This document shows positions 8,958 to 17,283 of a DNA stretch of 64,000 nucleotides, in pieces. A program made the translations under genes and the position numbers. The DNA is taken from contig NZ_BAFT02000110.1 of NCBI RefSeq assembly GCF_000308475.2, positions 372,001 through 436,000 on the forward strand. Reading direction: 5' to 3'. The stretch's first letter is position 1. Every line of letters starts with the position of its first letter. The notes beneath the pieces are model-generated. The model made no database searches. It was not told the origin of the DNA and saw nothing but the letters and a program-made list of their open reading frames with translations. Source of the stretch: Nocardia brasiliensis NBRC 14402 (lineage in GTDB: Bacteria; Actinomycetota; Actinomycetes; Mycobacteriales; Mycobacteriaceae).

Positions 8958-9590
8958 GTGGCAGCGAGGAAGCGGTTCAGCGGTCGGGACGTGGCCGCGA
9001 TCGAGGAGTTCCTGCGCGTGGTCTGCTCCCGCGGGTATGACGGACCCGCCCCCGACATGCGCGCGGTGGAACTGGTGCGGTCGGTGATCGCGCATCAGCA
9101 GTCCGTCGAGGCCGAGACCAGCGAGTTGGGGTTGGCCGAGGACGCGGCGGCCTACCTGGCCGCCTGCGCGAACGCCGTCGTGCCCGCCGAAACTGTGCCG
9201 GTCGAACCGGCCGCGGAACCGCGTACTGCCGACGAGCCGGTGCGGCGTGCGGTGGCATTCATGCAGAAGCATCTGCGCGACGAACTCGCTATCGCCGATA
9301 TCGCGGCCGCGGGTTTCGTCTCGGTGCGGACCATCCAGCTGGCGTTTCGGCACCAGCTGCACACCACCCCGATGGCGTACCTGCGGGAGCTGCGCATGCA
9401 CGCCGCACACAACGAACTCGACCAGTGCCGGGCCGGAGACGGTTGCACGGTCACCGGGATCGCCATCGAGTGGGGCTTCAGCCATCCCGGCCGTTTCGCC
9501 GCGGCCTACCGGCACCTCTACGGCCAACCCCCGCACACCACCCTCAACGCGCCGGGCTCGCCCGCGACCACACCGGAGTCCGAGTCATGA
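8958..9590 (+). CDS. AraC family transcriptional regulator
   Basis: About 210 residues. The C-terminal half carries the two AraC helix-turn-helix units: LAIADIAAAGFVSVRTIQLAF and then TVTGIAIEWGFSHPGRFAAAY, ending with the typical YRHLYGQPP. The N-terminal half is short and helical and lacks a clear sugar- or amino acid-binding cupin, so the effector domain is unusual or truncated compared with the usual 250-300 residues. The GTG at 8958 is chosen because GGGAGG sits at 8945-8950; a GTG at 8943 lies before that site. No target gene is obvious; the degraded deiminase gene is divergent. Confidence 0.8.
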   Translation: MAARKRFSGRDVAAIEEFLRVVCSRGYDGPAPDMRAVELVRSVIAHQQSVEAETSELGLAEDAAAYLAACANAVVPAETVPVEPAAEPRTADEPVRRAVAFMQKHLRDELAIADIAAAGFVSVRTIQLAFRHQLHTTPMAYLRELRMHAAHNELDQCRAGDGCTVTGIAIEWGFSHPGRFAAAYRHLYGQPPHTTLNAPGSPATTPESES

Positions 9591-9679
9591 CCGCCTCGAT
9601 CGCTGAGCGAGCGGGTCGCTTCGCGACCGTCTACCAGGAACGCTTCGGACAGCCGCCCAGCCACACTTTGCACGGGTAG
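9587..9679 (+). pseudogene. Duplicated AraC C-terminal tail
   Basis: A 30-codon frame overlapping the AraC stop by ATGA. It encodes AGRFATVYQERFGQPPSHTL, a second copy of the AraC end HPGRFAAAYRHLYGQPPHTTL just upstream. It is probably the tail of another AraC gene left by deletion or recombination, and not a functional peptide. Confidence 0.5.
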
Positions 9680-10055
9680 TCGCAGACCCGAAGGCAGATG
9701 TTGCCGTTCGCACGGCGACTGTTCGATGCCTTACGGCTGGACAGGTTCCGGGCGGCCGGTGTTGCCGGGGTGCCTGCCATTTCGTGATCTCCCGCAGCGC
9801 CTCGGCTTGGCGTCGAGCTAGCACTTCCCCTCCGCGCCCGTCGCCCTGGTCACCATCACCTCCACGTCGAAGCTACCGCCAAGCTGCTGGCCGACATGGT
9901 CTCCGAGCAGCGGCGACACCAATGTCTCGCCATCGCGTCCGGCCCCCTGTTGCGTTGGTCTCATTCGGCTTGACAACGTCCACGGTGCGGGCAAATATTG
10001 GCTTGATTGTCAGTCAATTCATTTGGCCTACGATAAATCGCGATAGGAAATCGAT
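9680..10055. other. Gene-free stretch before the terpene cluster
   Basis: It holds the repeat at 9771-9826 (described separately) and, at about 9970-10050, a visibly AT-richer stretch with TTGATTGTCAGTCAATTC (4-base arms TTGA/TCAA). This stretch is probably the promoter region of the GGPP synthase gene. No convincing gene is seen. Confidence 0.4.
9771..9826 (-). repeat. Dispersed gene-fragment repeat, copy 1
   Basis: About 56 bases, roughly 80 percent identical by eye to 18124-18179. In the minus-strand frame both copies encode a similar peptide: LARRQAEALREITKWQA here and LARKQAEVLWEITKWQA in the second copy. The shared coding frame suggests two decayed paralogous genes, of a family I do not recognise. 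Confidence 0.55.
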
Positions 10056-11123
10056 ATGACCGCGGTGCCGTCGTGTATGCGCTTTCAGGTGGGCGGGCAG
10101 CGCTCTCGGAATGACCCACCGGACCTGGATGCGGGCGCGCTCCTCGACGCTGCACGTCAACAGGTCGAGCCGCTGCTGCGTGCGGCAGTAGACGGTCTCG
10201 CGGCCCCGCTGCGACGAATGGCCGGATATCACTTCGGATGGTGGGACGTCGAGGGTCGTCCTACGGGCTCGACCTTGGGAAAGGGGTTGCGTGCCGCGGT
10301 GACTTTCGCATCGGCGCGAGCGTGGGGGGCCGATGCCACGGTGGCGGCGCCGGCGGCGGCAGCGGTGGAGTTGCTGCACAATTTCACGCTGATTCACGAC
10401 GATGTGATGGATGGCGACCAGCTGCGTCGTGGCCGGGCGACGGTGTGGAGCGTGTGGGGTGTCAGTGACGCCGTGCTTCTGGGCGATGCGTTGCATGCTT
10501 TGTCGACGCGCGTCCTCCTCGGCAGTCCGGACCGTGTTGTGGTCCGAGCGGTTGCGCTGCTGGCCTCGACGGCCCTGGACCTGTGTGCGGGTCAACATTT
10601 CGACTGCGCCTGCGAGCAGGGCGGTGGGGTCGATGTCGCCGACTACCTGCTGATGGCGTCCGGCAAGACCGGCGCGTTGCTCGGGGCCGCGTGTGCGCTG
10701 GGCGGGTTGTACGCCGGAGCCGACGACGCCACCGTGGCGGCGTTGGAAACCTATGGCCGGGAGACGGGCATCGCATTCCAAATCGTCGACGACCTACTGG
10801 GCATCTGGGGCGATGCGGCCATTACCGGAAAACCATCCGGCAACGATCTCGCTCGGCGAAAACGAACTCTTCCGATTATAGCGGCGCTCGAATCGGACCA
10901 TCCCGCGGCAACCGAGCTGGCAGGTCTGTATTTCGATGACCGAGTGCTGAGCAAGGCCGACTTGGCTCGTGTTGCCGAGTTGGTCGAGAAAGCGGGCGGA
11001 ATGACTGTGGCGCGGCAATTGGCCGAGCAGCATCGACTCGCGGCCATGGCGGCATTGCCCAGTTTTATCGATGTGTCCGAGCTGAGAATTCTCGGTTCGT
11101 CGGCTATCGACCGCAACCGATAG
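10056..11123 (+). CDS. Polyprenyl diphosphate synthase (probable GGPP synthase)
   Basis: A 355-residue all-helical prenyltransferase that should extend DMAPP/FPP with IPP to a C20 or similar diphosphate. The first Asp-rich motif is LIHDDVMDGD (DDVMD at 115-119, followed by RRGRATVW). The second is QIVDDLLGIWGD (245-253) with GKPSGNDLARRK. KTGALL at about 204-209 is also typical. The start is supported by AGGAAA five bases upstream. Adjacency to a terpene synthase and two P450s points to a dedicated GGPP supply for a diterpene; chain length is inferred from context. Confidence 0.93.
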   Translation: MTAVPSCMRFQVGGQRSRNDPPDLDAGALLDAARQQVEPLLRAAVDGLAAPLRRMAGYHFGWWDVEGRPTGSTLGKGLRAAVTFASARAWGADATVAAPAAAAVELLHNFTLIHDDVMDGDQLRRGRATVWSVWGVSDAVLLGDALHALSTRVLLGSPDRVVVRAVALLASTALDLCAGQHFDCACEQGGGVDVADYLLMASGKTGALLGAACALGGLYAGADDATVAALETYGRETGIAFQIVDDLLGIWGDAAITGKPSGNDLARRKRTLPIIAALESDHPAATELAGLYFDDRVLSKADLARVAELVEKAGGMTVARQLAEQHRLAAMAALPSFIDVSELRILGSSAIDRNR

Positions 11124-11145
11124 TTCAATAGGAGTCCGAGTCACG

Positions 11146-12528
11146 ATGCGAGCAGTATTCAGCCAGTACCGAGAACTGCCGAACGGCGGTTCGGAAAATC
11201 AGGCGATTCCGACTGCCCCGGGAGCGCTGCCGTTGGTCGGACATTCGTTAGCGCTGCTGCGGGACCCGTTGGCGTTCATCTCGGCACTTCCCGCCCACGG
11301 CGATGTGACGACGATACGAATCGGATCCCTTCCGATGGTGATGGTGTGCGATCCGCTACTCACCCGGCAGGTTCTGCTGGCGGACAGCACCTTCGACAAG
11401 GGCGGACCGGTCATGGACAAGGCTGCCGAGGTGATCGGTGACGGTTTGATCACCTGCCCGCACAGCAGACATCGGCGTCAGCGTCGTCTGTGCCAGTCGG
11501 CGTTTCATCCGACCCGGCTCCCTGAATTCGGCGCGGTGTTCGCGTCCGCGGCGAAAGAAATGGCGAGTTCCTGGCAGGACGACCAAGTCGTCGATGTCGA
11601 CCGAGAATTGATGGCAATGACAGCAGGCACGGCCGTGCTGACAATGTTCGCCAACACCCTCCCGGAGCCGGAACAGCTTATTGCCGACTTGGTCACGGTG
11701 GTGGAGGGAGCGTTCCGGCGAATGATCACACCCCGGTTCCTCAACCACTTCGCGCTGCTGGGAAACCGGCGCTTCGACCAGGCGAACCAGCGGTTACGGA
11801 GTGCGGTAGCCGACGCCGTCGGCAGACGTCGTGCGGACGACGCCCACCACAGCGACCTACTGGCGTTCCTGCAGGAGGCTGTCGACTCCACGGAACATCC
11901 GGACAGCAGCGATCGGCTGACGGATATCGAATTGGTCGACCAGATCACCACCTTCTTCGGCGCCGGGACGGAGACGACCGCGAGCACAGTGGCCTGGGCG
12001 ATGCACCTGCTTGCCCGTCACCCCGAAATTCAGGACCGGCTGCATCAGGAAATCCAAGACGTCCTGGCCGGTGACCCGATGACTTTCGAGCGGTTGACCG
12101 ACATGGACATGGCAAGCCATGTCATCCACGAGACTCTCCGGCTTTATCCACCGGCCTGGCTGCTCACCCGCACAGTTACGAAGGAGACTTCGCTGGGCGG
12201 CTTCCAGCTTCCGGCCGGGACCACGCTGGCCTACAGTCCCTACGTCATTCACCGTAGACCGGATTTGTACGACGATCCCGATCGTTTCGACCCGCAGCGC
12301 TGGCGGCACACCAAGCCTGATCGAACGGCCTTCATTCCATTCGCTGCCGGAGCCCGCAAGTGCATCGGCGACCGCGTTGCCATCACCCAGGCGACGATGG
12401 CATTGATCACTATTGTCGGCCAGTGGCGCCTGACGCCGCTTTCGGATCAATCTCTCGAGCCTGCTGTCAAAGCGACCTTGACCCCTCGCCATCTCCGCCT
12501 CCGTGTTACGGCGCGCCGATCCCGGTAA
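11146..12528 (+). CDS. Cytochrome P450 (terpene oxygenase-like)
   Basis: A 460-residue P450. It has the long N-terminal form with IPTAPGALPLVGHSLALLRD, an I-helix FFGAGTETTAST, the ExxR helix ETLRL, and the haem-binding loop FIPFAAGARKCIGD (FxxGxRxCxG). This layout resembles the CYP183/PtlI type that oxidises sesquiterpenes such as pentalenene; this likeness is from memory. It begins 22 bases after the GGPP synthase stop with AGGAG upstream, so it is part of the operon. It probably oxidises the cyclised hydrocarbon. No ferredoxin gene is nearby, so electrons must come from elsewhere. Confidence 0.93.
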   Translation: MRAVFSQYRELPNGGSENQAIPTAPGALPLVGHSLALLRDPLAFISALPAHGDVTTIRIGSLPMVMVCDPLLTRQVLLADSTFDKGGPVMDKAAEVIGDGLITCPHSRHRRQRRLCQSAFHPTRLPEFGAVFASAAKEMASSWQDDQVVDVDRELMAMTAGTAVLTMFANTLPEPEQLIADLVTVVEGAFRRMITPRFLNHFALLGNRRFDQANQRLRSAVADAVGRRRADDAHHSDLLAFLQEAVDSTEHPDSSDRLTDIELVDQITTFFGAGTETTASTVAWAMHLLARHPEIQDRLHQEIQDVLAGDPMTFERLTDMDMASHVIHETLRLYPPAWLLTRTVTKETSLGGFQLPAGTTLAYSPYVIHRRPDLYDDPDRFDPQRWRHTKPDRTAFIPFAAGARKCIGDRVAITQATMALITIVGQWRLTPLSDQSLEPAVKATLTPRHLRLRVTARRSR

Positions 12529-12563
12529 CCATCCGAGCCGCTCGAATAGATTGGAAAACCACA

Positions 12564-13526
12564 ATGTCGGTGGACGCAGGACAAGCAGTCGACGGTTTGC
12601 ACATCCCGTTCCCCAGCGCTCGCAACCCGCGAACAGAGCTGGTCCGTGAGCCGCATCGGGACTGGATCGACACCATGGGGATCGCCCCTGCGGCGACCGC
12701 GGGTATCGGGGCCGACCTTCCGCTCATTATCGGCCGTCTCTATCCACACGCCGGTGTAGACCATCTGGCCCTGGTCACCGATTGGAATTGCTGGGGCTTT
12801 CTCTACGACGACGAATTCAACGGCAGTCTGGGCGCATTGCCGGGGACGGTGGCTGCCTCCGTCGAAGGCATGATCGAGATCATCTGTGCCCCAGCGGCTT
12901 TCCGGGAAACGTCCGAGGTGCCGTTGGCTCGGGCGCTCGCCGACATGATGCGCCGATTCCGGGACAGCGCATCGGCGATCTGGTTCCATCGATTCAGCGA
13001 ACACTTCGCCGCGGGCCTCACCGGTTTCGCCCATCACTCCGCCGCGCGCGCGGCGGGCGGATCAACCAGCATCGAGGACTACCTCGCGCATCGGCGACTC
13101 GATATAGTGTCCGACCCGCTGCTGGATTTCATCGAACTGACCGACGACTGCGAACTATCGCCGGTAGTGCACACCAGTCCGGCGATGCTTCGCCTGCGGC
13201 GGGCAGCATTGGACATCATCATCATGATCAACGACGTCTTCTCCTACGACAAGGAAATCCGCTGCGGCGACACGGAGAATGCGGTAGCCGTCCTGGAACG
13301 ATCGACAGGGCTCACCCGCGAAGACGCGACGGCCCGCGCGATCGAGATCGCAAACCACAATATCCTCGCTCTTGTCGAAGCCGCAGAGACCCTGCCGGCG
13401 GCATTGCGCAAGCTCGACGCCGACCTCGATCAGATCGACCGAGCACTGCGGTTCCTCACCGGAGTGCAGACCGTGGTGAAGGCCACGTACGACATTCACC
13501 TCGAAAGCGCCCGATACGCCGAATAA
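12564..13526 (+). CDS. Class I terpene synthase
   Basis: A 320-residue bacterial class I terpene cyclase. The Asp-rich motif is FLYDDEFNG (82-86), in which the fifth position is Asn, a departure from the usual DDxxD/E. The NSE triad is intact: NDVFSYDKE at 223-231. Arg177/Arg178 lies 46 residues before it, where the pyrophosphate-sensor arginine is expected, and the C-terminal RY pair is present (317-318). It should ionise a prenyl diphosphate and cyclise it. With the GGPP synthase two genes upstream, the substrate is likely GGPP and the product a diterpene; a sesquiterpene is possible. The start at 12564 has only a weak GGAAAA; spacing to the P450 is 35 bases. Confidence 0.93.
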   Translation: MSVDAGQAVDGLHIPFPSARNPRTELVREPHRDWIDTMGIAPAATAGIGADLPLIIGRLYPHAGVDHLALVTDWNCWGFLYDDEFNGSLGALPGTVAASVEGMIEIICAPAAFRETSEVPLARALADMMRRFRDSASAIWFHRFSEHFAAGLTGFAHHSAARAAGGSTSIEDYLAHRRLDIVSDPLLDFIELTDDCELSPVVHTSPAMLRLRRAALDIIIMINDVFSYDKEIRCGDTENAVAVLERSTGLTREDATARAIEIANHNILALVEAAETLPAALRKLDADLDQIDRALRFLTGVQTVVKATYDIHLESARYAE

Positions 13527-13615
13527 ATGTACGAACCCGTCGTGCAGGTTATTGGAAATGCCGAGTACGGCGATGCGGAAACAATTGTTCGCTGAATTTC
13601 TGTAGGAGGACTGCG

Positions 13616-14827
13616 ATGTCGGAGGTTCGGTCCGGAGCACGCCAGTATCCGATGGCACGGGGGCGCTGCCCGTTCGACCCGCCACCCGAGCTCGGCCGCA
13701 GGCAGCGGGAGGAGCCGGTGTCCAAGGTGCGGATCTGGGACGACGGCGAGCCGTGGCTGTTCACCCGGCACGCGGACGTGCGCGCGCTGCTGGCCGATCC
13801 GCGCGTCAGCGCCGATTCGACCCGGGACGGGTATCCGGCGCAGTCGCCGGGGATCAAGGCCAGTCCGGACCAGGCGAGATTGTTCATCACCATGGACAAC
13901 CCGGAACATGCCGCGCAGCGCAGCCTGCTCACCGCCGACTTCACCGTGCGGAAGATAGAACGGTTGCGACCGCGGATCCAGCAGATCGTCGATGACCTGA
14001 TCGACGATCTGCTCGCGGGCCCGAACCCGGCCGACTTGGTGGAGGCGTTCGCACTTCCGGTGCCCTCGCTGGTGATCTGTGAACTGCTCGGCGTGCCGTA
14101 CGCCGACCGGGCCTTCTTCCACCGGGTGAGCAAGGTGCTGACCGCGAGCGATACGTCCGCGGCCGAATCACGAGCCGCGATGCAAACACTGCTCGAATAC
14201 CTCGGCGGACTGGTACGGGACAAGCTCGCCGGCCCTGGCGACGACCTGCTGAGTCGGCTTGCGACAGAACAGGTCGCCGCCGGCGCGGTGACGGTCGCGG
14301 AGGCGGCGTCGATGGGGCTGCTGCTGCTGGTCGCCGGGCACGAGACGACGGCCAACATGATCGCCCTCGGCACCGCCGCGCTGCTGGCGCATCCGGATCA
14401 GCTCGCCGCCGTCCGCGACGGTGACGACGCACTGGTGGCGAACGCGGTCGAGGAGCTGCTGCGTTACCTCACCATCTCGCACAGCGGACGGCGGCGCGTG
14501 GCACTGGAGGATCTGGAGGTCGGCGGACAGCGGATCCGCCAGGGCGATGGGCTGATCACCGCGGACAACGTGGCCAACCGCGATCCGGCGCGGTTCCCCG
14601 ACCCCGACCGGCTCGACGTGACCCGCGAGGCGCGCCACCACCTCGCGTTCGGCTACGGCATCCACCAGTGTCTCGGCCAGGCGCTCGCGCGAGTCGAACT
14701 ACAGGCGGTCTACCGCACGCTCTACCGGCGGATCCCGACACTACGGCTCGCCGTTGCGCTGGACGAGGTCGAGTTCAAGCACGACATGGTCGTGTACGGG
14801 GTGCACGAACTCCCGGTGACGTGGTGA
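13616..14827 (+). CDS. Cytochrome P450 (actinobacterial CYP105/107-like)
   Basis: A 403-residue soluble bacterial P450, shorter than the first. Motifs: I-helix LLVAGHETTANMI, ExxR in EELLRY, and the haem loop LAFGYGIHQCLGQALARVE. The N-terminus PMARGRCPFDPPPEL and LFTRHADVRALLADPRVS are typical of the CYP105/CYP107 groups. AGGAGGA at 13604-13610 gives it the strongest ribosome-binding site in the cluster. Likely a second tailoring oxygenase on the terpene. No ferredoxin or reductase follows. Confidence 0.92.
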   Translation: MSEVRSGARQYPMARGRCPFDPPPELGRRQREEPVSKVRIWDDGEPWLFTRHADVRALLADPRVSADSTRDGYPAQSPGIKASPDQARLFITMDNPEHAAQRSLLTADFTVRKIERLRPRIQQIVDDLIDDLLAGPNPADLVEAFALPVPSLVICELLGVPYADRAFFHRVSKVLTASDTSAAESRAAMQTLLEYLGGLVRDKLAGPGDDLLSRLATEQVAAGAVTVAEAASMGLLLLVAGHETTANMIALGTAALLAHPDQLAAVRDGDDALVANAVEELLRYLTISHSGRRRVALEDLEVGGQRIRQGDGLITADNVANRDPARFPDPDRLDVTREARHHLAFGYGIHQCLGQALARVELQAVYRTLYRRIPTLRLAVALDEVEFKHDMVVYGVHELPVTW

Positions 14828-14855
14828 ACCCGGAACTGTTCGACCAGTGCTTGTG

Positions 14856-14996
14856 ATGAAACGCCTTTTCCGCAGCCTCGAGCTGGTCGGTGAACCCGAC
14901 CGCGAACTCGTACCCGAGCCACAGCCACTGCCACACCTATTGGGGGGCCACAGCCACTGCCACACCTATTGGGGGTCCGAACCCGACCGGAGCTGA
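14856..14996 (+). CDS. Possible 46-residue peptide after the terpene P450
   Basis: An ATG at 14856 opens 46 codons starting MKRLFRSLELVGEPDRE and ending HSHCHTYWGSEPDRS. It lies 28 bases after the P450 stop and carries the 29-bp tandem duplication (14918-14975). Because 29 is not a multiple of three, the two copies are read in different frames, as PQPLPHLLGG and HSHCHTYWG. A double-glycine followed by a His/Cys/Tyr/Trp-rich end looks like a leader-core boundary, but there is no clear ribosome-binding site and no modifying enzyme besides the P450s. It may be spurious. Confidence 0.25.
   Translation: MKRLFRSLELVGEPDRELVPEPQPLPHLLGGHSHCHTYWGSEPDRS
14918..14975. repeat. Perfect 2 x 29-bp tandem repeat
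   Basis: Two identical units in direct contact, 14918-14946 and 14947-14975, each running from GCCACAGCCACTGCC to CTATTGGGGG. A recent tandem duplication is likely, as no base differs. Confidence 0.9.
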
Positions 14997-15186
14997 ACTC
15001 GGGCGCTGAGGTCGCCGCGATCGAACGGATTGGTACGGCAGTGCGGAGAATCGTCGAAATGTCCAGGAGTGCAACGCTATTCGTCCACCGGAAGCTTTTT
15101 CGCGGGGGCGCATCGCCGAGCTGGTAGTGGAACTGGACCAGGTAAGTGCCGCAGTCGAGTCCGACGTGCGCGAGGCACGAGCTGAC

Positions 15187-15828
15187 CTATTTCATGACTC
15201 TGTCGAAGCCCCCTGCCAAAGCGCGGGCCACCTCCAATGCGTGACGCTCGACAGCGGTCCCTTGCTCGGGCGTGGACGGGCCGGCGAACGTTCGGTTCAG
15301 GCGGATGTGCACGGTGGCGTTGGCGACACGGAAATCGGTCTCGGCCGCGGCGTCGGTGGATGAGATCTCGTGGAATGAGTAAGCGTCGTCACCGATACCG
15401 TTCACGATCTTTACCGCGGGGGAATGCTGGTCCCGATAGCTGGTGAAGCTGCGCTCGGTCTCGTTGACCGGATCCTTGTCCCCCCAGGAGCCGGGCTGGT
15501 TGACGGTGATCGCGATGAAAACGGTGGCAGCGCGGGTTCCTGTTGCGTCGGCGCCATCCCTGTGGGACGCGTTGTTCACGAAGGCGCCGTAGCAGGTCAA
15601 GACTGTCGCGGACTCTTTCTGCGGTTGCTCGGGACGGAATTCGGATTTCGGATCGTAGAGTTCACCCGCATAGCTCGACACCGCGTCCTTCGTGACTGCC
15701 TGGACTTCGAGGCAGTCGGTGGGCGGAGTGCTGAACGGCGGGGCGGAGTCGGGTGTTTTCTCCTCGCAGCCGGTCAGTGCGAGCGAGGCCAAGACGATGC
15801 CCATCGTCACAGTTCCGATATTTTTCAT
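15187..15828 (-). CDS. DUF3558-like lipoprotein
   Basis: A 213-residue exported protein starting MKNIGTVTMGIVLASLALTGC; LTGC is the lipobox. The mature domain has paired cysteines (in DCLEV and LTCYGAF) and the pattern of the mycobacterial/nocardial DUF3558 lipoprotein family: a small alpha/beta domain whose C-terminus is a helix with VARALAGGF. The ATG at 15828 overlaps the stop of the upstream gene as ATGA, which fixes the start. Its place as last gene after ESX-like proteins suggests a role at the cell surface with them; the function is unknown. Confidence 0.8.
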   Translation of the reverse strand: MKNIGTVTMGIVLASLALTGCEEKTPDSAPPFSTPPTDCLEVQAVTKDAVSSYAGELYDPKSEFRPEQPQKESATVLTCYGAFVNNASHRDGADATGTRAATVFIAITVNQPGSWGDKDPVNETERSFTSYRDQHSPAVKIVNGIGDDAYSFHEISSTDAAAETDFRVANATVHIRLNRTFAGPSTPEQGTAVERHALEVARALAGGFDRVMK

Positions 15829-16607
15829 GACGGGGTCCCCCAACCCGGTCCGGTCGGGTTACGTGGTTGCCATCCGGGAACGGTCAATGCGGCTGGCGCT
15901 ATCGCTGCGGGGACTTCTACCTGGTTGATCTTGGTGATGACATCGTCGATCTTACCGCCGGTATCGACCATATATTTGCTGAGATTATCCAGTAACGATT
16001 TCGTGTCGGTCATGAACCGGTCCACGAATTCTAGTGCGGCGCTCTGGTAGCTGTCGGTGCCGCCCGCGCCGCCGGTGAAGATCACGATCAAGGCGTTGGT
16101 CTGCGCTTTCTTGCGCGCAGCCTCGTACTGCGCAAGGCTTGCCGCGGTGCTCTGCACATTCGACGTGGCGTTGGTATATGCGGTCGTCACGTAGGCGCCG
16201 AGATCGTTCAAATATGTGGCGATTTGCGCGATGTGGCCATTGTTCGAGCGCGTGGATGTAGCCAGCCGGTCCACGTAGTCGACAGCGGCATCCCGTGCAG
16301 TGCCTGCCCAGCGCGCTTTCAGGTTTTCGTTCGCTGTCGCCAGACCCATGCCGTCGTTACTGCCATCGACCGCTTTCGTGAGTTCGGTGACCGCCTCCTG
16401 CCAGGCCGCCAGGACGGACGACACTTTGCTGGGGTCCCCGAGCATCTTCTGCAGGACGCTCATTCGATCGCGGACGGGCTCGTCGACGTCGAGGTGTTCG
16501 GCCCAAGTGACCACGTAAGCTGCCTGATCCCAGGGGAACACGAGTTCAGCGGGCAGGCCATTGGGGTTTCGTTCCGCCGGGATGGCGAAACCCTTCGTAT
16601 CGCCCAC
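15825..16607 (-). CDS. Helical WXG/ESX-type protein
   Basis: A 260-residue mostly alpha-helical protein. Near residue 95 it has KARWAGTARDAAVDYVDRL, a W-x-G turn between two long helices as in the WXG100/LXG superfamily of type VII substrates. The C-terminal part ends in a proline- and glycine-rich tail with GWQPRNPTGPGWG. There is no signal peptide. It follows the EspC-like gene by three bases and overlaps the lipoprotein gene. Export by a type VII system is likely by family, but no secretion machinery genes are in the window. Confidence 0.72.
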   Translation of the reverse strand: MGDTKGFAIPAERNPNGLPAELVFPWDQAAYVVTWAEHLDVDEPVRDRMSVLQKMLGDPSKVSSVLAAWQEAVTELTKAVDGSNDGMGLATANENLKARWAGTARDAAVDYVDRLATSTRSNNGHIAQIATYLNDLGAYVTTAYTNATSNVQSTAASLAQYEAARKKAQTNALIVIFTGGAGGTDSYQSAALEFVDRFMTDTKSLLDNLSKYMVDTGGKIDDVITKINQVEVPAAIAPAALTVPGWQPRNPTGPGWGTPS

Positions 16608-16610
16608 GGA

Positions 16611-16934
16611 TCAGTACCCTAACTGCGCGTCGATGTAGCCGAATTGACGGTAGTAGTCAGCGTCCAGGTTCTCGAAATGTGTAGCGCACGTTTTCAATCC
16701 GTCCGCGGCGGATTGAATCGAAGTGGCCCCTTCGCGGAGCTTCGCGGTCAGATAGGTCGTGGCGAGATTGAACTTGGCGGCATTGTCTTTGCCATAAGAG
16801 CCGAGCGCGTGGAGATCCATCGGGGACTCGAGGATCTTCTTCTTCGCGGCGTCCCAATGCCCTGAAGTCTGACGGATTTCTTCAGCTTCCAGCTTCAGCG
16901 CCTCGGGAACCACATGGAAATCCTGGTCAGACAT
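16611..16934 (-). CDS. EspC-like / WXG100-type small protein
   Basis: A 107-residue helical hairpin protein resembling the ESX-1 EspC/DUF2580 family. It begins MSDQDFHVVPEALKLEAEEI, has a central glycine turn (ALGSYGKDNAAKF) and ends with a helix and FENLDADYYRQFGYI, a YxxxD/E-like tail of the kind used as a type VII secretion signal. The start overlaps the end of the preceding YbaB-like gene by 8 bases, indicating one operon. Confidence 0.75.
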   Translation of the reverse strand: MSDQDFHVVPEALKLEAEEIRQTSGHWDAAKKKILESPMDLHALGSYGKDNAAKFNLATTYLTAKLREGATSIQSAADGLKTCATHFENLDADYYRQFGYIDAQLGY

Positions 16935-17253
16935 TCTTACCCTCTCCCTGGTAGGAACCTTGGTGCGATCGAGTGGCCGACGAGTTCATCGCTGCGGAGA
17001 TAGCTTTCAGTACGTCGCCCTCGTTCGATCGAACGACCTCCTGCGGATCGAGATCCATCGACCTGATCGTGCCGTTTCCATCGACGATCAGGAATCCGTA
17101 CGTTGCTCCGGAACAGTCGTCGACAACCGGCACTTCGCGGCTTTGCGCCGCGCGCGTCGCATAGAATCGACCGGAGTTGACGTCCTCCATGAGGTCACGC
17201 CACTGCTTGTTTCTCTCCTGCGTCAAGTGGTACAGGCGATCGAAATCCGACAT
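16927..17253 (-). CDS. YbaB/EbfC-like small protein
   Basis: A 108-residue protein. The middle has the YbaB pattern: a strand with GATYGFLIVDGNGTIRSMDL, then DPQEVVRSNEGDVLKAISAAMN, i.e. a conserved dipeptide strand pair followed by an amphipathic helix. YbaB proteins are small nucleoid-associated proteins; in nocardiae and mycobacteria, divergent members often sit beside ESX-like genes, as here. Whether it binds DNA is not shown. Confidence 0.7.
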   Translation of the reverse strand: MSDFDRLYHLTQERNKQWRDLMEDVNSGRFYATRAAQSREVPVVDDCSGATYGFLIVDGNGTIRSMDLDPQEVVRSNEGDVLKAISAAMNSSATRSHQGSYQGEGKNV

Positions 17254-17283
17254 GCATATCCTAGGTTGTTTCGCGTTCCCGTG

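Noticed and set aside
14824..14856. Ten-codon ORF overlapping the last P450 stop (GTGA), where a ferredoxin gene would be expected
   Set aside because: Too short, and no ferredoxin cysteine motif is present in this region in any frame.
14918..14975. CRISPR or attachment site
   Set aside because: Only two copies in direct contact; a simple tandem duplication explains them.
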